Positions 26,203 to 35,558 are shown, counted from the first letter of the stretch. The stretch is 64,000 nucleotides of DNA from Streptomyces sp. NL15-2K (GCF_030551255.1 NZ_CP130630.1:4941501-5005500); one strand, 5' to 3'. Numbers and translations: made by a program. The notes: generated from the sequence alone by a model not told the origin.

Positions 26203-27285
26203 TCATGTGGATAAGTGGCATCCGGGGGCCGGAAGAATTCCCGGCCCTTCTCCGTTCGTCCAGCCGTAGGACTCGTAGCCGTCACTGCGCAGCAAGGTCC
26301 GCTCGGACTCGCCCCAGGTCACCGTCGGGTCGATGTACAGCGGAAACGCCGACGCCTCCGCCCTGGTCAGCATCTCCGCGTCCGGTACGACCGACAGCGC
26401 GTCGTCGGAGACCTTCACGTCCATGGTGGTGACGGTGTCTCCCGCGCCCGGTTCAGCACCCTCCGCGGCAGACGCACCCACCTCGGCGGGATCCGAACCC
26501 TCATCCTCTGCGGCATCCGTCGAGGCGGCCGCCAGGGACATCGGCTGTGCGCCGGATGCCGTACCGGCGGAGTCCCACATCTGCGCGGGCGGGGCCCGGA
26601 AGACCCGGTTGCCATCGTCGTCGATCGCGGTCAGGTTGCCCGCCTTCCCCTTGATCAGGCTCAGGCCGGTCGCCTTCAACGAGTAGTCGATCTCCTTCAG
26701 TTCCTCCTGGGCCGCGGCCTCGGGAGACTTGACCACCAGCACATGGCGGAACCCCTCCACGGACGCCGTGATCCTCAGATCGACACCCGGAAGCACTTCC
26801 GCGTACACCGCGCCGGCCCCGTCCAGCTCCGGTTCGGGAAGCTTGCCGGGCCAGCCCATCTGGAGCGACCGTCCCTTGTCGGAGATCTTCACCAGCGGTT
26901 CGGTCGTCCCTCCCCCGGAGAACTCCCTCTCGACTGCCGCGGCCTTCGGCGCCACCGTCCCGTCCCCGCGGACCTCCAAGGTGGCGTCCGGCGCCTGCCA
27001 GCCCCCGCCGGCCGTGGGCACCCGCACGGGGACCGCGGACTCCTCCAACGTGAAGGTGAAACCGTCCGGGTTGGCGAAAACCGTCGTACGCTCCGACCGC
27101 TCGCCGGTGACCTCGACCCGCTTCCCCGACTCCTGGGCCTCGGCGAGCGCCTTCTGCCCCTCCGACAGCGGTGGCCGAGTCTCAGCCGCCACCGCCTGGG
27201 AAACCGCCCCCCATGCGGGGAGAGTTGCCAGGACAGCCACAACAGTCGCGGCGGAAACCAGAGTCCGCGTCGGTCTTCCGTGCAC
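26203..27285 (-). pseudogene. N-terminal fragment of a large secreted DNRLRE/RHS-type protein
   Basis: Starting from GTG 27285 it encodes a signal peptide (TLVSAATVVAVLATL, AVA) and a region typical of the start of very large secreted Streptomyces proteins: EVTGERSERTTVFANPDG, VLPGVDLRITASVEGFRHVL and PLYIDPTVTWGESERTLLRS. Full-length relatives continue for over 1000 residues after SDGYESYGW with DNRLRE, LamG or RHS modules. Here they are cut after about 340 residues and replaced by a short unrelated tail, so it is a truncated relic. If the parent was a polymorphic toxin, its toxic tip is lost. Confidence 0.7.
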
Positions 27286-27335
27286 GCCGCCGGCGCGCTG
27301 CCTTCAAGGGGCACCAGGCGCAGAGCCGTCGCGAC

Positions 27336-28367
27336 TCACGGGCGAGGTGCCGGACGGGACCGGATGACGACGTCGTCGGAGCCGGCACGGGTTCCGGGCC
27401 ACCCGGGCCGCGTTGTCCGCGTCGCCGGGCTCGGGTTCCGCTTCATGCCCCGTCGATGACTCCATGCGCGGTCGGTACAGCCGCTTCGGTGCTGGATCAT
27501 GCCCAGCGCCACCCCGACGATGATGATCAGGCCGCCCGTCACCTGGGCGAGCCGGATCGACTCCCCGTTGATGACGACGGCGCCGATGACGCCGAAGACC
27601 GGAACCAGGTTGAGGATGTTGACCGCGACGCTCGACGGCATCCTGCGCAGGCCGTAGTTGTAGAGCAGGAAGCCGCCGACCGAGCACGCCACGGCCAGGT
27701 AGACCAGCAGCGACGAGGCGGTCGCGCCCGGCATCCGCCAGTCGTCGGCCTCCAGCAGGGACGCGAGCAGGAAGCCGGCCGCGCCCGCCAGGGTCTGGTA
27801 GTAGGTGACGCTCGCGGCGTCCTGGCCGGCGCTCGCGCGCTTGCCGAGCACGTTGTAGCCGGCCCAGGCCAGCCCGCCGACCAGCAGCAGGACGTCGCCC
27901 AGCCAGCGCGAACTGCCGCCGACCTCGGCCCCGTTGCGTACGACGAGGAAGGCGCCGACGGTGGCCAGCAGCACGCCCGTCACCCTCAGCAGTGGCATCC
28001 GGGTGCGGAGGACGACCAGTTCCACCAGCATCGTCATCAGCGGGTACGTGGCCACGATCAGCGACGCGTCGGACGCCGTGGACAGGTCGACGCCGACGTT
28101 CTCCAGGATGAAGTACACGGTGATGCCGAGGAACCCGCTCAGGTAGAGCTGCCGCCGCTGCCGCGGGTCCGGCCGGGCCGGGCGGTGCCGGCTCAGCCGT
28201 ACCGTCACGGCCAGGAGTAACGCCGCGAGGGTGAACCTGATGGCGCCGATACTGAGCGGGCCGACATCCTCCAGCACCTGCTTGGTCACCGCGTACGAAC
28301 TGCTCCAGAACAGCGCGGCCGCCATGACCGCACACACCGCCCCCACCGTGGGTCCTCGTTCACGCAT
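27336..28367 (-). CDS. EamA/DMT-family exporter
   Basis: The product is about 343 aa. ATG 28367 follows GAGAGGGCGA and is preferred to a longer form from 28406. About ten membrane spans form two EamA repeats (AVMAAALFWSSSYAVTK, LLVGGLAWAGYNVLGKRA, VPVFGVIGAVVINGE). The C-terminus has an unusual polar, basic extension of about 45 residues. It is divergent from the Lrp gene at 28514, the classic arrangement of an amino-acid or metabolite exporter with its regulator. The substrate is unknown. Confidence 0.88.
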   Translation of the reverse strand: MRERGPTVGAVCAVMAAALFWSSSYAVTKQVLEDVGPLSIGAIRFTLAALLLAVTVRLSRHRPARPDPRQRRQLYLSGFLGITVYFILENVGVDLSTASDASLIVATYPLMTMLVELVVLRTRMPLLRVTGVLLATVGAFLVVRNGAEVGGSSRWLGDVLLLVGGLAWAGYNVLGKRASAGQDAASVTYYQTLAGAAGFLLASLLEADDWRMPGATASSLLVYLAVACSVGGFLLYNYGLRRMPSSVAVNILNLVPVFGVIGAVVINGESIRLAQVTGGLIIIVGVALGMIQHRSGCTDRAWSHRRGMKRNPSPATRTTRPGWPGTRAGSDDVVIRSRPAPRP

Positions 28368-28476
28368 ATCAAGTCGCCCTCTCCACCACTCTCCGCCGCT
28401 GACCACACCGCGACCGAACGAACGTCAGTGAACTAGGCTGGAGGCTAACAAGATCATCGAAGGTGATGGGACAAGT

Positions 28477-28498
28477 CCGAATTACCTTCGGAATTCGG
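28477..28498. promoter_or_regulatory. Palindrome upstream of the Lrp gene
   Basis: CCGAATT (28477-28483) and AATTCGG (28492-28498) form a perfect 7-bp inverted repeat with an 8-base centre, 15 bases ahead of GTG 28514 in the exporter/Lrp gap. A likely autoregulatory Lrp site. Confidence 0.55.
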
Positions 28499-28513
28499 CG
28501 GGGTGAGGCAAGC

Positions 28514-28966
28514 GTGGACGAACTAGATTCGGCGTTGGTGCGGATGCTCCAGGAGGACGGTCGGCGCACCAACCGGGACATGGCCCAGGAACTCGGGATC
28601 GCCCCGTCCACGTGTCTGGAGCGAATCCGGTCGCTGCGCAGGAGCGGCATCCTGACGGGATTTCACGCGGAGGCGGACCTCGCGGCGATCGGCCGCGGGC
28701 TGCAGGCGGTGATCGCCGTACGGGTCCGCCCGCCGACACGTGCGGTGATCGAGGCCTTCCAGACCTTCCTGGAGGGGATGCCCGAGGTCATCTCGCTCTT
28801 CGTCCTCACCGGGAACGACGACTTCCTCGTGCATGTCGCCGTACGGGACACCGACCATCTGCACGCGGTGGTCCTGGACAAGCTGACGAAGCGCCCGGAA
28901 CTCGCCGACGTACGGACGTCGGTGGTCTACGGGCACATGCGCAAGAAGGTCATCGGTCCGGCGTGA
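28514..28966 (+). CDS. Lrp/AsnC-family regulator
   Basis: The product is 150 aa. GTG 28514 (VDELDSALVRML) is chosen as the usual family start; the frame is open further up. The HTH reads NRDMAQELGIAPSTCLERI. The RAM effector domain (QAVIAVRVRPPTRAVIEAF, FVLTGNDDFLVHVAV) binds an amino acid. It probably controls the divergent exporter. It is a close relative in layout of the Lrp at 50565-51029, which adjoins an amino-acid dehydrogenase fusion. Confidence 0.92.
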   Translation: MDELDSALVRMLQEDGRRTNRDMAQELGIAPSTCLERIRSLRRSGILTGFHAEADLAAIGRGLQAVIAVRVRPPTRAVIEAFQTFLEGMPEVISLFVLTGNDDFLVHVAVRDTDHLHAVVLDKLTKRPELADVRTSVVYGHMRKKVIGPA

Positions 28967-29042
28967 CGGGTCGTGGGTAGGGATGTACGAACTGTTGTGC
29001 TCGGGCTTGCACCACCCAGAGGCGTTCGGTTACCCGACACAG

Positions 29043-29951
29043 TCAGGCCGTGCGGGCGCGGAGGCGGCGCAGCATGCGCGGGTCCTCGAAACCGACTGCG
29101 CGGGCGGCGGCGTCGATCGTCGCGCCGTGGCTGATGAGGTTCTGGGCGCGTTCGAGGCGGAGGGTCTGCTGGTAGCGCAGTGGGGTGAGCCCGGTGGCGC
29201 GGCTGAAGAGGCGGGTGAGGGTGCGTTCGCTCACGCCGACGGCCGCGGCCAGGGCCGGCAAGGGGAGTGGTTGGTCGAAGCGGGCGTCGATGAGGTCCTG
29301 GGCGCGGTGCACGGTGTCGTCGAGGTGGGACCGATGCCGGAGCATCGCACTGGACTGCGGTTCATGGCCGTTGCGGCGAGCGTAGACGACCATTTCCCGG
29401 GCCACTTGGGCGGCGGCGGCCGGGCCGTGCCGGGTCGCGACCAGGTGCAGGGCCAGATCGATGCCGCTGGCGATGCCGGCCGAGGTGATCACCCGGTCGT
29501 CGGTGGTGAACAGGACGTCGCGGACGACCACCGCCCTGGGGTGGCGCAGGGCCAGCTCGTCCTGCACGTCGTGGTGGGTGGTGCAGTGGCGGCCGTCGAG
29601 CAGGCCGGCCTGCCCGAGCGCCTCGGCTCCGGCGCAGACGCTGGCCACCGTCCCGCCCCTGGCATGGTGGTCCCGGAGGACCTGGAGGGAGGCGTCGCCG
29701 ATGGCGGGGCCGTCGGCCAGGGTGCCTGTCCGCCAGCCGGGCACGACGATCAGATCGTCGGGCCCGAGCTCGGGCCAGTCGAGCCGGGCCACCAGCGGCA
29801 GGCCCTGGGCGGTGGAGACCTGGGGCTGCTCGGCGACGTAGGTGAGCGTGTAGGGGTGCCTGAAGTCGGCGGCCGTGGAGAAGACCTGCGCGGGGCCGGC
29901 CAGGTCCAGCAAGTGGACTCCGGGCACCAGGAAGAAGACGATGTGGCTCAC
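29043..29951 (-). CDS. GlxA-family AraC-type regulator (DJ-1/PfpI + HTH)
   Basis: The product is 302 aa from GTG 29951. The N-terminal class I amidotransferase-like domain (IVFFLVPGVHLLDLAGPAQV, SVCAGAEALGQAGLL) keeps the nucleophile-elbow Cys. The C-terminal AraC domain has two HTHs (LPALAAAVGVSERTLTRLF; TIDAAARAVGFEDPRML). Such proteins usually sense small metabolites or NAD-related ligands. It starts 10 bases after the isochorismatase stop, so the two genes form an operon. Confidence 0.9.
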   Translation of the reverse strand: MSHIVFFLVPGVHLLDLAGPAQVFSTAADFRHPYTLTYVAEQPQVSTAQGLPLVARLDWPELGPDDLIVVPGWRTGTLADGPAIGDASLQVLRDHHARGGTVASVCAGAEALGQAGLLDGRHCTTHHDVQDELALRHPRAVVVRDVLFTTDDRVITSAGIASGIDLALHLVATRHGPAAAAQVAREMVVYARRNGHEPQSSAMLRHRSHLDDTVHRAQDLIDARFDQPLPLPALAAAVGVSERTLTRLFSRATGLTPLRYQQTLRLERAQNLISHGATIDAAARAVGFEDPRMLRRLRARTA

Positions 29952-29961
29952 GATTCGGTCA

Positions 29962-30561
29962 TCATGCCTGAAGCTCTGCTGCGGCCTCCAGCTGGTCGAT
30001 CGTCGCTATGGTGGCGAAGCGTCCGGCGAGGGCGTACTCAGTGCGCCTGATGACGTCTTCGGCAGGCAGCGTGCGGGGGTCGGCCAGGAGATCGGCGACG
30101 CTCTGGTCGGCGGGCGCGTCGCGGTGGGGGATGGGATTGGTCGCGGTCGCGTCGACGACAAAGGTGACCTGGTAGCCGAGGTCGCCGGCGACGCGGGTGG
30201 TCGTCTCCACGCACTGCTCGGTGCGGATGCCGCAGACGGTGAGCTCGCGGATGCCGCGCGCGGTGAGCAGTTGCTGCAGGTTGGTCGTGGTGAAGGCGTT
30301 GTGCGAGGTCTTGTGGATCAGCGGCTCCTCGTCCGCTCGCTCCAGCTCCTCCATCAGCCGGACATGGCCGAGGGACGGGTCGAAGACACCGCCGGAGCCG
30401 GGCTCGGAGTGCAGTACCCACACCACCAGGTCCCCGGCCTGACGGGAGAGCCGGACCAGGCGGTTCACCCGGTCGGCGATCTTCGGGTCGGAGGTGGTTT
30501 CCCACAGCGGACGGGCGCGGAAGGACTCCTGGACATCAATGACGATCAGTGCTCGGGCCAT
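29962..30561 (-). CDS. Isochorismatase-family cysteine hydrolase
   Basis: The product is 199 aa. The catalytic triad is visible: Asp in ALIVIDVQESF, Lys in LIHKTSHNAF, Cys in GIRTEQCVETT. Family members hydrolyse nicotinamide, N-carbamoyl compounds or isochorismate. Co-transcription with the GlxA regulator suggests a small catabolic or detoxifying unit. The substrate cannot be read from sequence. Confidence 0.9.
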   Translation of the reverse strand: MARALIVIDVQESFRARPLWETTSDPKIADRVNRLVRLSRQAGDLVVWVLHSEPGSGGVFDPSLGHVRLMEELERADEEPLIHKTSHNAFTTTNLQQLLTARGIRELTVCGIRTEQCVETTTRVAGDLGYQVTFVVDATATNPIPHRDAPADQSVADLLADPRTLPAEDVIRRTEYALAGRFATIATIDQLEAAAELQA

Positions 30562-30670
30562 GTCCTCAAGTCTGGGCCGCGCGGGCGGGGCGCCGACAGG
30601 CCGGGTCGGGCCCGGCAGCGGACCGATCCGGTCATCAGCAGGTCAGGCAGTTGAGCAACCACAGCAGTGC

Positions 30671-30729
30671 CACGCCGGGCGCGAAGGCGCCCGCCTACCC
30701 CTGCCGCGGGTTGGGCTTGAGCACGGCGA
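30671..30729. repeat. Dispersed 59-bp repeat with tetraloop hairpin, copy B
   Basis: It matches 3343-3401 (53 of 59 bases). The hairpin is CGGGCGC-GAAG-GCGCCCG at 30676-30693. As in copy A, it lies past the stop of a minus-strand frame whose last residues read VFAVLKPNPRQG, suggesting a shared gene tail. Confidence 0.6.
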
Positions 30730-30735
30730 AGACCG

Positions 30736-31625
30736 CACCCGAGGTGTCCGCCAGCCACGCGAGCATGCGCGCCTCCAGGGCTCTGCGGGACCACCGCTCC
30801 GTAGCCCCGTACGAACCCCGCAACGATGCCCACGCCGGCCCGCCCCACCCCGCACACGCGGCGCGGCGGACCGCCGGATTCATACTCCGGGATGATGCGC
30901 TTCTGCCGACCTGATGCAGCGTCAGTCCGATCCCTGCCAGTGCTTGAGCTTCAGCCACGGACCTGCGGCGGTGAAGCCACGCCCCGGCGCCCCACACCGG
31001 TCGAATGGCTGAAAACCATCGGTGGAGAGAGGCCGCGGCTCCGGAGGATCCACTCCGGGAGCAGGGCGAGTGAGGACACATTTCCCCACACCTACCTGGT
31101 CCAGCGCACCGACCGGGCTCAGCGTCACAGTCGCCGTGGTGCGGTGGCCGCCGGTCCGATTCGGACACACCCACGGCATCGGCTGTAGCTACACTCGCCG
31201 CCCATGCACGAGCTCGCCCCCTACACAAATCCGCAGAAAACTCCTCGCCGTTCATCGGGCTCCGACGCCTCCGGCCAGCATGTGAAGACCGCGTGGCGTG
31301 CGACAGCACACGCCCTCCGCGCTGCCGGGCCGACGCCCTCCGCCGATACGCGCGGGCTCGGGTGCGCTCTTGGACGTGGCCTCGGGCACGGACCTGGACA
31401 GAGCCTCGGGCGCGGTGCGGGGGCACGCGGGACGGCGGCCGTTCGGCGAGGCCGTACCGGCAGACCCGCGCAGGTGTCAGCGCGGCCCGGCACCGCAGCG
31501 GCCATCCCCGTCGGCGCCCACCGTTCGCCGGACCGCACCGGGCTCGCAACGGCCACGGCCGTCATCGGCTCCCGCCGAACAAGCCCCAATTCCTCTGTGA
31601 ACAACGTCACTCCGGGGATGGTGAC
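30736..31625. other. Gap without a supported gene
   Basis: Apart from a possible minus-strand gene tail next to repeat B, I find no reading frame with start, ribosome site and recognisable product. Open frames here are G+C-rich artefacts. The last ~400 bases may hold the promoter of the glycosyltransferase operon, but no convincing -35/-10 pair is visible. Confidence 0.5.
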
Positions 31626-33728
31626 GTGAGTCGCTCGGCACGACGTCGGCACGCCCGTTCCCGCGACCCCCGCGGGCACTGGCGGCTACTGGCCCTGACC
31701 CTGCCCGTGATCTTCGCCGCCCTGCTTTTCGAGGGCTGGACCACCCACGAGGTGGACGCTGCCAAGACGCGGCGCCCGTGCACCAGCCCCGTGCCGGGAA
31801 CTGTGGAGCGGAGCGGCCCCGTCCTGCGTCGTATCAGCGGGGACAAGGTGTCGTCCGCCGCGGTGCCCGCGCGCACCGTGGCGCTCACGTTCGACGGCGG
31901 ACCTGACCCGGTGTGGACCCCGCGCCTCCTCGACCTGCTGCGCAAGCATCACGCGCACGCCACCTTCTTCGTGTTCGGCGCCCGGGCGGCACGCCATCCG
32001 GACCTGATCCGGCGGATCCTCGACGAGGGCCACGAGATCGGCTCGAACACGTATACGGGGGCCGACCTCGGCTCCTCGTCGCCTGTCCGCACCGCGATGG
32101 AACTGACGCTCACCCAGCAGACCCTCGCGGGCTCGGCCGGCATCCGCACCGACCTGCTGCGGATGCCGCTGACCACCCAGGTGGACACGCTGTGCGGCGC
32201 CGAGTGGAAGGCGGCCCGGAGCGCCGCCGCGGACGGCTACGTCCTGGTCGCCGCCAACCGGCCGGACCGTGATCCGGCGCACGGCCTGGTCCGGCAGTTC
32301 AGCCAGACGGAACTGGCGTACCAGGAGACGAAGAAGCTCCTCGGCGACCCGCACGCCGACCGGTTCACCACCGTGACGGACGCGGTCGGGATGCCCTCCG
32401 CCGACACCCGGGTGTCCACGGTCGAACGATGGCGAGGCAGGGTACTGAACTGGGCCGTGACCGCCGGTCACGCGTTCACGCAAGCCATGACCTGGGTGCT
32501 GGGCGTGGCCGGAACGCTGGGCGTGCTGCGGCTGGTGCTGCTGACCGTCTTCGCCCGCACCCATGTCCGGCGCCTCACCCGCCTGCGCTCCGGCGCGCCC
32601 TGGCTGCGGGAGGTCAACGCACCCGTGACCGTGCTCGTTCCCGCCTACAACGAAGAGGCCGGCATCGAGTCCACCGTCCATTCGCTGCTCGCCTCCACGC
32701 ACCGGTACCTGGAGGTCATCGTGATCGACGACGGCTCGACGGATCAGACGGCCGACCTCGCCACCTGGATCAACGACCCCCGGGTGCGGGTGATCCGGCA
32801 GCCCAACTCGGGCAAGGCGGCGGCGCTCAACACCGGTCTGGCGAACGCGTCCTACGACATCGTGGTGATGGTCGACGCGGACACGGTCCTCGAGACCGAC
32901 GCCATCCACCGGCTCATCCAGGCCCTCGCGCATCCGGCCGTGGGCGCCGTCAGCGGCAACACCAAGGTGGGCAACCGGCGCGGGCTGCTCGGCAGATGGC
33001 AGCATCTGGAGTACGTCTTCGGCTTCAACCTCGACCGGCGGATGTTCGAGGTGCTGGAGTGCATGCCGACGGTCCCCGGCGCCATCGGCGCCTTCCGCCG
33101 GGACGCGCTCATGGGCGTCGGCGGGGTCAGCGAGGACACCCTCGCCGAGGACACCGACCTCACGATGGCCCTGTGGCGGGCCGGCTGGCGAGTGGTCTAC
33201 GAGGAGTCGGCCGTCGCCTGGACCGAAGTGCCCACCTCACTACGGCAGTTGTGGCGGCAGCGCTACCGCTGGTGCTACGGCACGCTCCAGGCGATGTGGA
33301 AGCACCGCCGAGCCGTCGTCGAACTGGGCCCACCCGGACGCTTCGCCCGCCGTGGGCTGACGTACCTGGCCCTCTTCCAGGTGGCCCTGCCGCTGATCGC
33401 GCCGGTCGTCGACCTCTTCGCGCTGTACGGCGTGCTCTTCCTCGACCCCGTACGGTCGGCCGGCGTGTGGTTCGGCTTCCTCACCGTCCAGCTGATCTGT
33501 GCCGGTTACGCGTTGAGGCTCGACGGCGAGCGCCTGCGGACCCTGTGGTCGATGCCGCTGCAGCTGTTCGTCTACCGGCAGCTGATGTATCTGGTCGTCA
33601 TCCAGTCCGTGGTCGCCCTGCTGCTCGGCACCCGGCTGAGGTGGCAGCGCATGCACCGTTCCGGCACCGCCGCCACCGAGCAGCTCAGGCAACCGGTCGC
33701 CGAACGACAGCTGTCGTCGAGGGGATGA
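31626..33728 (+). CDS. GT2 glycosyltransferase fused to a degenerate polysaccharide-deacetylase domain
   Basis: The product is about 700 aa from GTG 31626; upstream frame is low-complexity and rejected. One N-terminal span (WRLLALTLPVIFAALLF) is followed by a NodB-fold domain at ~85-290. Motif 1 is TFDGGPD instead of TFDDGPD, motif 2 is SNTYTG instead of the two-His form HTYTH, and the MMHD-type motif is absent, so metal binding is lost. The GT2 domain is intact: VLVPAYNEEAG, IDDGSTDQTAD, VMVDADTV, EDTDLTMALW, RQRYRWCYG, plus C-terminal membrane spans. It should polymerise or export a beta-linked polysaccharide. The LCP gene overlaps or follows directly. Confidence 0.88.
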   Translation: MSRSARRRHARSRDPRGHWRLLALTLPVIFAALLFEGWTTHEVDAAKTRRPCTSPVPGTVERSGPVLRRISGDKVSSAAVPARTVALTFDGGPDPVWTPRLLDLLRKHHAHATFFVFGARAARHPDLIRRILDEGHEIGSNTYTGADLGSSSPVRTAMELTLTQQTLAGSAGIRTDLLRMPLTTQVDTLCGAEWKAARSAAADGYVLVAANRPDRDPAHGLVRQFSQTELAYQETKKLLGDPHADRFTTVTDAVGMPSADTRVSTVERWRGRVLNWAVTAGHAFTQAMTWVLGVAGTLGVLRLVLLTVFARTHVRRLTRLRSGAPWLREVNAPVTVLVPAYNEEAGIESTVHSLLASTHRYLEVIVIDDGSTDQTADLATWINDPRVRVIRQPNSGKAAALNTGLANASYDIVVMVDADTVLETDAIHRLIQALAHPAVGAVSGNTKVGNRRGLLGRWQHLEYVFGFNLDRRMFEVLECMPTVPGAIGAFRRDALMGVGGVSEDTLAEDTDLTMALWRAGWRVVYEESAVAWTEVPTSLRQLWRQRYRWCYGTLQAMWKHRRAVVELGPPGRFARRGLTYLALFQVALPLIAPVVDLFALYGVLFLDPVRSAGVWFGFLTVQLICAGYALRLDGERLRTLWSMPLQLFVYRQLMYLVVIQSVVALLLGTRLRWQRMHRSGTAATEQLRQPVAERQLSSRG

Positions 33729-33742
33729 GGGTGGTCAAGCCC

Positions 33743-35080
33743 ATGAGTGACCGACCGGACGCATGGTCCGGCACCAGCCGGCGGCACGCCGACGGGGAGA
33801 CACCGAGGCAACACGTGATCACGGGGCAGGTGTGGCACGGAAGCACAGCTCCACCTCAGACGCCCGCCGGGCCGTACGGCAGCCCTGTCGACGGGCCGTA
33901 CGGCAGCCCTGTCGACATGCCGTACGGCAGCCCTGCCGTCGGGCCGGACGGCAGCCCTGTCGCCTGGCCGGACAGGGGCCCTGTCGCCGGGCCGGACAGC
34001 GGCAGCGGCGTCGGCGGCCCCACCCGGCACCACGGCGGCGGCCACAGCCGCGGTGTCAGACCTCTCTGGGTGCGCCCCAGCCGGCGCCGCCGTATCGCCC
34101 GCCTGTTCGCGGTCCTGCTCTGCGCACTGCTCCTCACCGGCGCGGGTACCTACGCCTGGGCCGACCTCAGGCTCGACAGGGCGGTCGACCTGGGCAAGAT
34201 CGCGGACCGTCCGCCGCAGGGGAAGGGGACCACGTACCTCATCGTGGGCTCCGACAGCCGTGACGGGCTGTCCGAGCAGGCCAGAAAGGAGCTGCACACG
34301 GGCTCGGCCGGAGGCGGACGCACCGACTCGATGATGCTCCTGCACACCGGCGCCCACGGCACCACGATGGTGAGTCTGCCGCGCGACTCCTGGCTGACTC
34401 TGCCGTCGTACGTCGATCCGGACACCGGCAAGCACTACCGGGCGTCGAAGGACAAGCTGAACGCGGCCTACTCCCTGGGCGGGCCCCGACTGCTCATCCG
34501 GACCATCGAGCTGAACACCGGCCTACGCATCGATCACTACACGGAGATCGGCTTCGCTGGGTTCGTCGGCGTCGTGGACGCGGTCGGCGGTGTGGAGATG
34601 TGCCTGGACCGGAACATCAAGGATCCGAAATCGGGAGCCAACCTGACGAAGGGCTGTCACAACCTGAACGGCACCGAGGCTCTGGCGTTCGTCCGCGAGA
34701 GGCACCAGGAGGCACAGGGCGACCTGGGGCGCTCCAGGAACCAGCGGAAGTTCCTGTCCGCCCTCGCCCGCAAGGCCGCGGCACCGGGGACCGCGCTCGA
34801 TCCGTTCCGGACCTACCCCGCCCTGAGCGCGGCGCTGGACACCCTCGTCGTGGACAAGGACATGGAGCTGCCGACCCTCGTGTCGCTGTTCCAGGCGATG
34901 AGGAGCGTCTCGGGCGGCAGCGGCAGGCAGCTCAACGTCCCCGTCTCCGGCCTCGGTTTCAGCACGTCCAAGGGCAGCGCCGTGAAGTGGGACACGGCGA
35001 AGGCGAAGCAGCTCTTCACCGAGCTGAGGAACGACCGGCCGGTGAGCATCGATTCGCCCTCGGATGAAGCGGGGAACTGA
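33743..35080 (+). CDS. LytR-CpsA-Psr (LCP) family cell-wall ligase
   Basis: The product is about 445 aa. ATG 33743 has GAGGGTGG before it; ATG 33725, overlapping the upstream stop as ATGA, is an alternative, so translation may be coupled. A Pro/Gly repeat region (GPYGSPVD) precedes one membrane span (LFAVLLCALLLTGAGTYAW). The LCP domain has TYLIVGSDSRDG, RTDSMMLLHT, SLPRDSWLTLP, KLNAAYSLGG and LAFVRERHQ. LCP enzymes move undecaprenyl-linked polymers onto peptidoglycan. Paired with the GT2 protein, it may attach the polymer that protein makes. Confidence 0.9.
   Translation: MSDRPDAWSGTSRRHADGETPRQHVITGQVWHGSTAPPQTPAGPYGSPVDGPYGSPVDMPYGSPAVGPDGSPVAWPDRGPVAGPDSGSGVGGPTRHHGGGHSRGVRPLWVRPSRRRRIARLFAVLLCALLLTGAGTYAWADLRLDRAVDLGKIADRPPQGKGTTYLIVGSDSRDGLSEQARKELHTGSAGGGRTDSMMLLHTGAHGTTMVSLPRDSWLTLPSYVDPDTGKHYRASKDKLNAAYSLGGPRLLIRTIELNTGLRIDHYTEIGFAGFVGVVDAVGGVEMCLDRNIKDPKSGANLTKGCHNLNGTEALAFVRERHQEAQGDLGRSRNQRKFLSALARKAAAPGTALDPFRTYPALSAALDTLVVDKDMELPTLVSLFQAMRSVSGGSGRQLNVPVSGLGFSTSKGSAVKWDTAKAKQLFTELRNDRPVSIDSPSDEAGN
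33869..33988 (+). repeat. Five 24-bp tandem units in the LCP gene
   Basis: Units of 24 bases encode the octapeptide GPYGSPVD and variants. The first two units are identical, later ones diverge (MPYGSPAV, GPDGSPVA, WPDRGPVA). They form a disordered cytoplasmic N-terminal tail whose length could vary between strains. Confidence 0.85.
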
Positions 35081-35127
35081 GGCACCGGAATATGTGCCGG
35101 CGCGGACATGACCCGTAGGGTTCCCCC

Positions 35128-35352
35128 ATGGTGACTGCGACTGTCCGCGAGTGGAGCGCCGAGGACGGGTGGGGTGTGCTCGACTCGCCCGAGACTCCGG
35201 GCGGGTGCTTCGCTCACTTCTCCGACATCCGGACGACCGGCTTCCGCACGCTGTCGCCCGGACAGCAGGTCGACCTCACATGGGAAGCTCCCGGCTTCAA
35301 GCAGGACGGCTACGACTACCGCGCGGTGAGCGTCGTGCCTCGGGCTGCCTGA
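35128..35352 (+). CDS. Cold-shock domain protein
   Basis: The product is 74 aa from ATG 35128. It has one OB-fold: TVREWSAEDGWGVLDSPETP and CFAHFSDIRTTGFRTL. The RNA-binding aromatic motif is partly retained (GWGVL, CFAHF). It is closer to the shorter divergent Streptomyces CSD proteins than to classic CspA (KGFGFI). It may bind nucleic acid or be a diverged member. It stands alone and converges on the hydrolase gene. Confidence 0.8.
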   Translation: MVTATVREWSAEDGWGVLDSPETPGGCFAHFSDIRTTGFRTLSPGQQVDLTWEAPGFKQDGYDYRAVSVVPRAA

Positions 35353-35487
35353 CATACACAGCCGACATCAGCGACGGGCACGCCCACGGTCTCCAGCAGC
35401 TCACACCAGGTCCTGAGGCGAACGACGGCCTTCGTCACGGAGGTGGCGAGCAGCGTGAAGGACGTCTTGGTGACTCCACAGAGGCCC

Positions 35488-35518
35488 CGGCCCGGCAGAA
35501 CCTGCTCTGGCCGGGCCG
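35488..35518. terminator. Candidate bidirectional terminator hairpin
   Basis: CGGCCCGG (35488-35495) pairs with CCGGGCCG (35511-35518). It lies between the convergent cold-shock gene and alpha/beta hydrolase gene. Confidence 0.55.
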
Positions 35519-35558
35519 TCCCTCGGCACCGTCCTGGCCCCGTCGGCGTGGGCGGTCG

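Noticed and set aside
31293..31625. N-terminal extension of the glycosyltransferase
   Set aside because: It is low-complexity Arg-rich translation without homology; GTG 31626 precedes the natural basic tail and membrane helix.
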